From Acidobacteriota bacterium (GTDB lineage: Bacteria; Acidobacteriota; Terriglobia; Acidiferrales; UBA7541), in contig PKWH01000064.1 in assembly GCA_003131985.1 (NCBI GenBank), positions 1 through 7,792 of the forward strand: a stretch of DNA of 7,792 nt, written 5' to 3'. Below the pieces are notes generated by a model that saw only the letters and a program-made list of their open reading frames with translations, searched no databases and was not told the DNA's origin. A program made the position numbers and the translations under genes. This document shows positions 6,843 to 7,792 of this stretch, piece by piece; the first letter of the stretch is position 1; each line of letters starts with the position of its first letter.

Positions 6843-7646
6843 CTATTTGTTTTTGAGACGCAGATAAAGTCCCGTGTGCGAGCGGAAAGATGCTTCGGGA
6901 TGAAATGGAATTCGCCCCGGGTGGCTTGGCACGTCCCACAGGTCGATCAACTCATACCCCGCAGCACAGATCGAATCAATGAAGTCTTTGCGATTAAACA
7001 CGTATTGAGGATGAAAGGCTGGCCCTCCATTTTGTAATGTCACAATTTGTTTGCCTTCATAGAGAGGAAGCTTGTTCAACAGAAGATGCCGCGGACGCAC
7101 AGGCAGCGCCGCCAGTGAAACGGCAAACGGAGGCGCTTCGATGTACTGCAGCGAACCAGCCGCCAAAAGAATTTGCACGCCCGACGCTTCGGAAAATGAA
7201 GTCGTGAAAGAAATCTCGCTGCGATTCTCGCGCCGCGCCAGTTCCTCGCCTGCCTTGACGATCTCCGGAAGATCGCAAACAATCCACTTAAGACCCTCAG
7301 GATATTTTAAATATCTCGAATAGGCGTAGAAATTTGTCCCACGATGTCCGCCGTAATCGAATACTCGCGTTCCGGGTTCGATCAGTTGCCCGAGCCAAAA
7401 CATTACCGGGTAGTCAAAAGAAAGAGCTCGCGACAGCCGGTCCTCAAATTCCTGTCCGTACGCCGCATTGTTAAATCCAAGAGGTTTTGTTCGCGGCGCG
7501 GCGCGGTCGGCTTCTCCGAAGTTTTCGTACACCCCGTGAAAGGCGCCCCAGGCATTTCCCGAAAATCGCTTTTTATAGAGCGCTTTCAGCAACGTCCGGA
7601 GGACCGGTACCGCTTCGATTCGTTGCTGCAGAGTTTCAGCCGGCAT
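6843..7646 (-). CDS. TIGR04325 (LIC12133-type) putative SAM-dependent methyltransferase
   Basis: A 267-residue protein with a class I methyltransferase core. Motif I is TRVFDYGGHRGTNFYAY (residues about 93-109), where the GG-x-x-G loop takes the place of the usual G-x-G-x-G, as is normal for this family. The second strand is KWIVCDLPEIV with acidic Asp125. ILLAAGSLQYIE (159-170) matches the 'SLQYI' strand. The N-terminal region has the family's aromatic-Gly motif (NAWGAF, around residue 33) followed by an EA pair. It presumably transfers a methyl group from S-adenosylmethionine; the substrate is unknown. Members I know of sit mostly in surface-polysaccharide loci. The ATG is secure because an in-frame stop (7656-7658 on the complement) lies three codons upstream, and GAGAGG precedes the ATG at five bases. 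It converges on the oxygenase-like gene, so it belongs to a different transcript. Confidence 0.85.
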   Translation of the reverse strand: MPAETLQQRIEAVPVLRTLLKALYKKRFSGNAWGAFHGVYENFGEADRAAPRTKPLGFNNAAYGQEFEDRLSRALSFDYPVMFWLGQLIEPGTRVFDYGGHRGTNFYAYSRYLKYPEGLKWIVCDLPEIVKAGEELARRENRSEISFTTSFSEASGVQILLAAGSLQYIEAPPFAVSLAALPVRPRHLLLNKLPLYEGKQIVTLQNGGPAFHPQYVFNRKDFIDSICAAGYELIDLWDVPSHPGRIPFHPEASFRSHTGLYLRLKNK

Positions 7647-7651
7647 TCCGG

Positions 7652-7657
7652 CCTCTC
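7652..7657 (-). promoter_or_regulatory. Ribosome binding site for the methyltransferase gene
   Basis: Read on the minus strand, GAGAGG stands five bases before the ATG at 7646. With the in-frame stop just upstream it confirms this start. Confidence 0.5.
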
Positions 7658-7711
7658 AGGAAAATCGAATCCGGTCGAAGAAGTGGCATATGGCAGGTAA
7701 TCACATTCTGG

Positions 7712-7792
7712 CTAACGCGCAAGCCATACAACTCCGTTGAGTGTAGCCATGGTGGGAGAACGCGCAGAATCAACTCCAGGGCGGCTTACCGT
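7712..7792 (-). other. Possible C-terminal end of another minus-strand gene (26 codons visible)
   Basis: On the minus strand one frame is open from the right edge to a TAG at 7712-7714. It codes for 26 residues ending in TLNGVVWLAR. That is too short to recognise, and an open frame of this length is common by chance. If real, it ends 65 bases before the methyltransferase start and could be the preceding gene of the same operon. No clear promoter for the methyltransferase gene is seen in 7658-7711, which mildly favours transcription from further upstream. Confidence 0.2.

Noticed and set aside
7639..7689. Short minus-strand frame of 17 codons overlapping the methyltransferase start, as a leader peptide
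   Set aside because: It has no convincing ribosome site and no attenuator-like structure; an open frame of this size is expected by chance.
7749..7792. Plus-strand ATG with an open frame running off the right edge
   Set aside because: Only 14 codons are visible, no good ribosome site precedes it, and the competing minus-strand frame is equally plausible.

Overview
This window looks like the end of a non-ribosomal peptide (NRPS) biosynthetic cluster from a GC-moderate bacterium. GC is roughly the mid-fifties by eye. An uncultivated soil Acidobacteriota is my best guess, from protein style and gene mix, but nothing here is a taxonomic marker. Myxobacteria or another soil phylum cannot be excluded.

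Layout. Four genes lie on the plus strand. The first, cut by the left edge, is the end of an NRPS subunit: the tail of a condensation domain, a complete adenylation domain with a glycine-like specificity code, and a peptidyl carrier domain. It has no thioesterase. Two bases later starts a free-standing condensation-domain protein of 506 residues. Its stop overlaps by four bases (ATGA) the start of a 780-residue polytopic membrane protein of the GT-C (PMT/ArnT-like) glycosyltransferase type. After a 64-base gap comes a 287-residue cupin/JmjC-fold protein with an intact Fe(II) H-x-D...H triad and its own strong ribosome binding site.

On the minus strand, converging on these, is a 267-residue methyltransferase-like protein of the TIGR04325 (LIC12133) kind. 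The last 80 bases may hold the tail of another minus-strand gene. No rRNA, tRNA, CRISPR array, insertion sequence or other mobile element is visible, and no gene-free stretch exceeds 300 bases.

How the genes may work together (inference). The assembly line probably loads glycine as its last visible residue. The thioester-bound chain could then be handed to the separate condensation protein for amide or ester release onto a free acceptor, or for one more extension by a carrier encoded elsewhere. Tight translational coupling ties that protein to a membrane enzyme expected to use a polyprenyl-phosphate sugar on the outer face of the inner membrane. This suggests a glycosylated or envelope-associated peptide. 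The dioxygenase-like protein could hydroxylate the peptide or a building block. The convergent methyltransferase may belong to the same pathway or to a neighbouring surface-polysaccharide locus.
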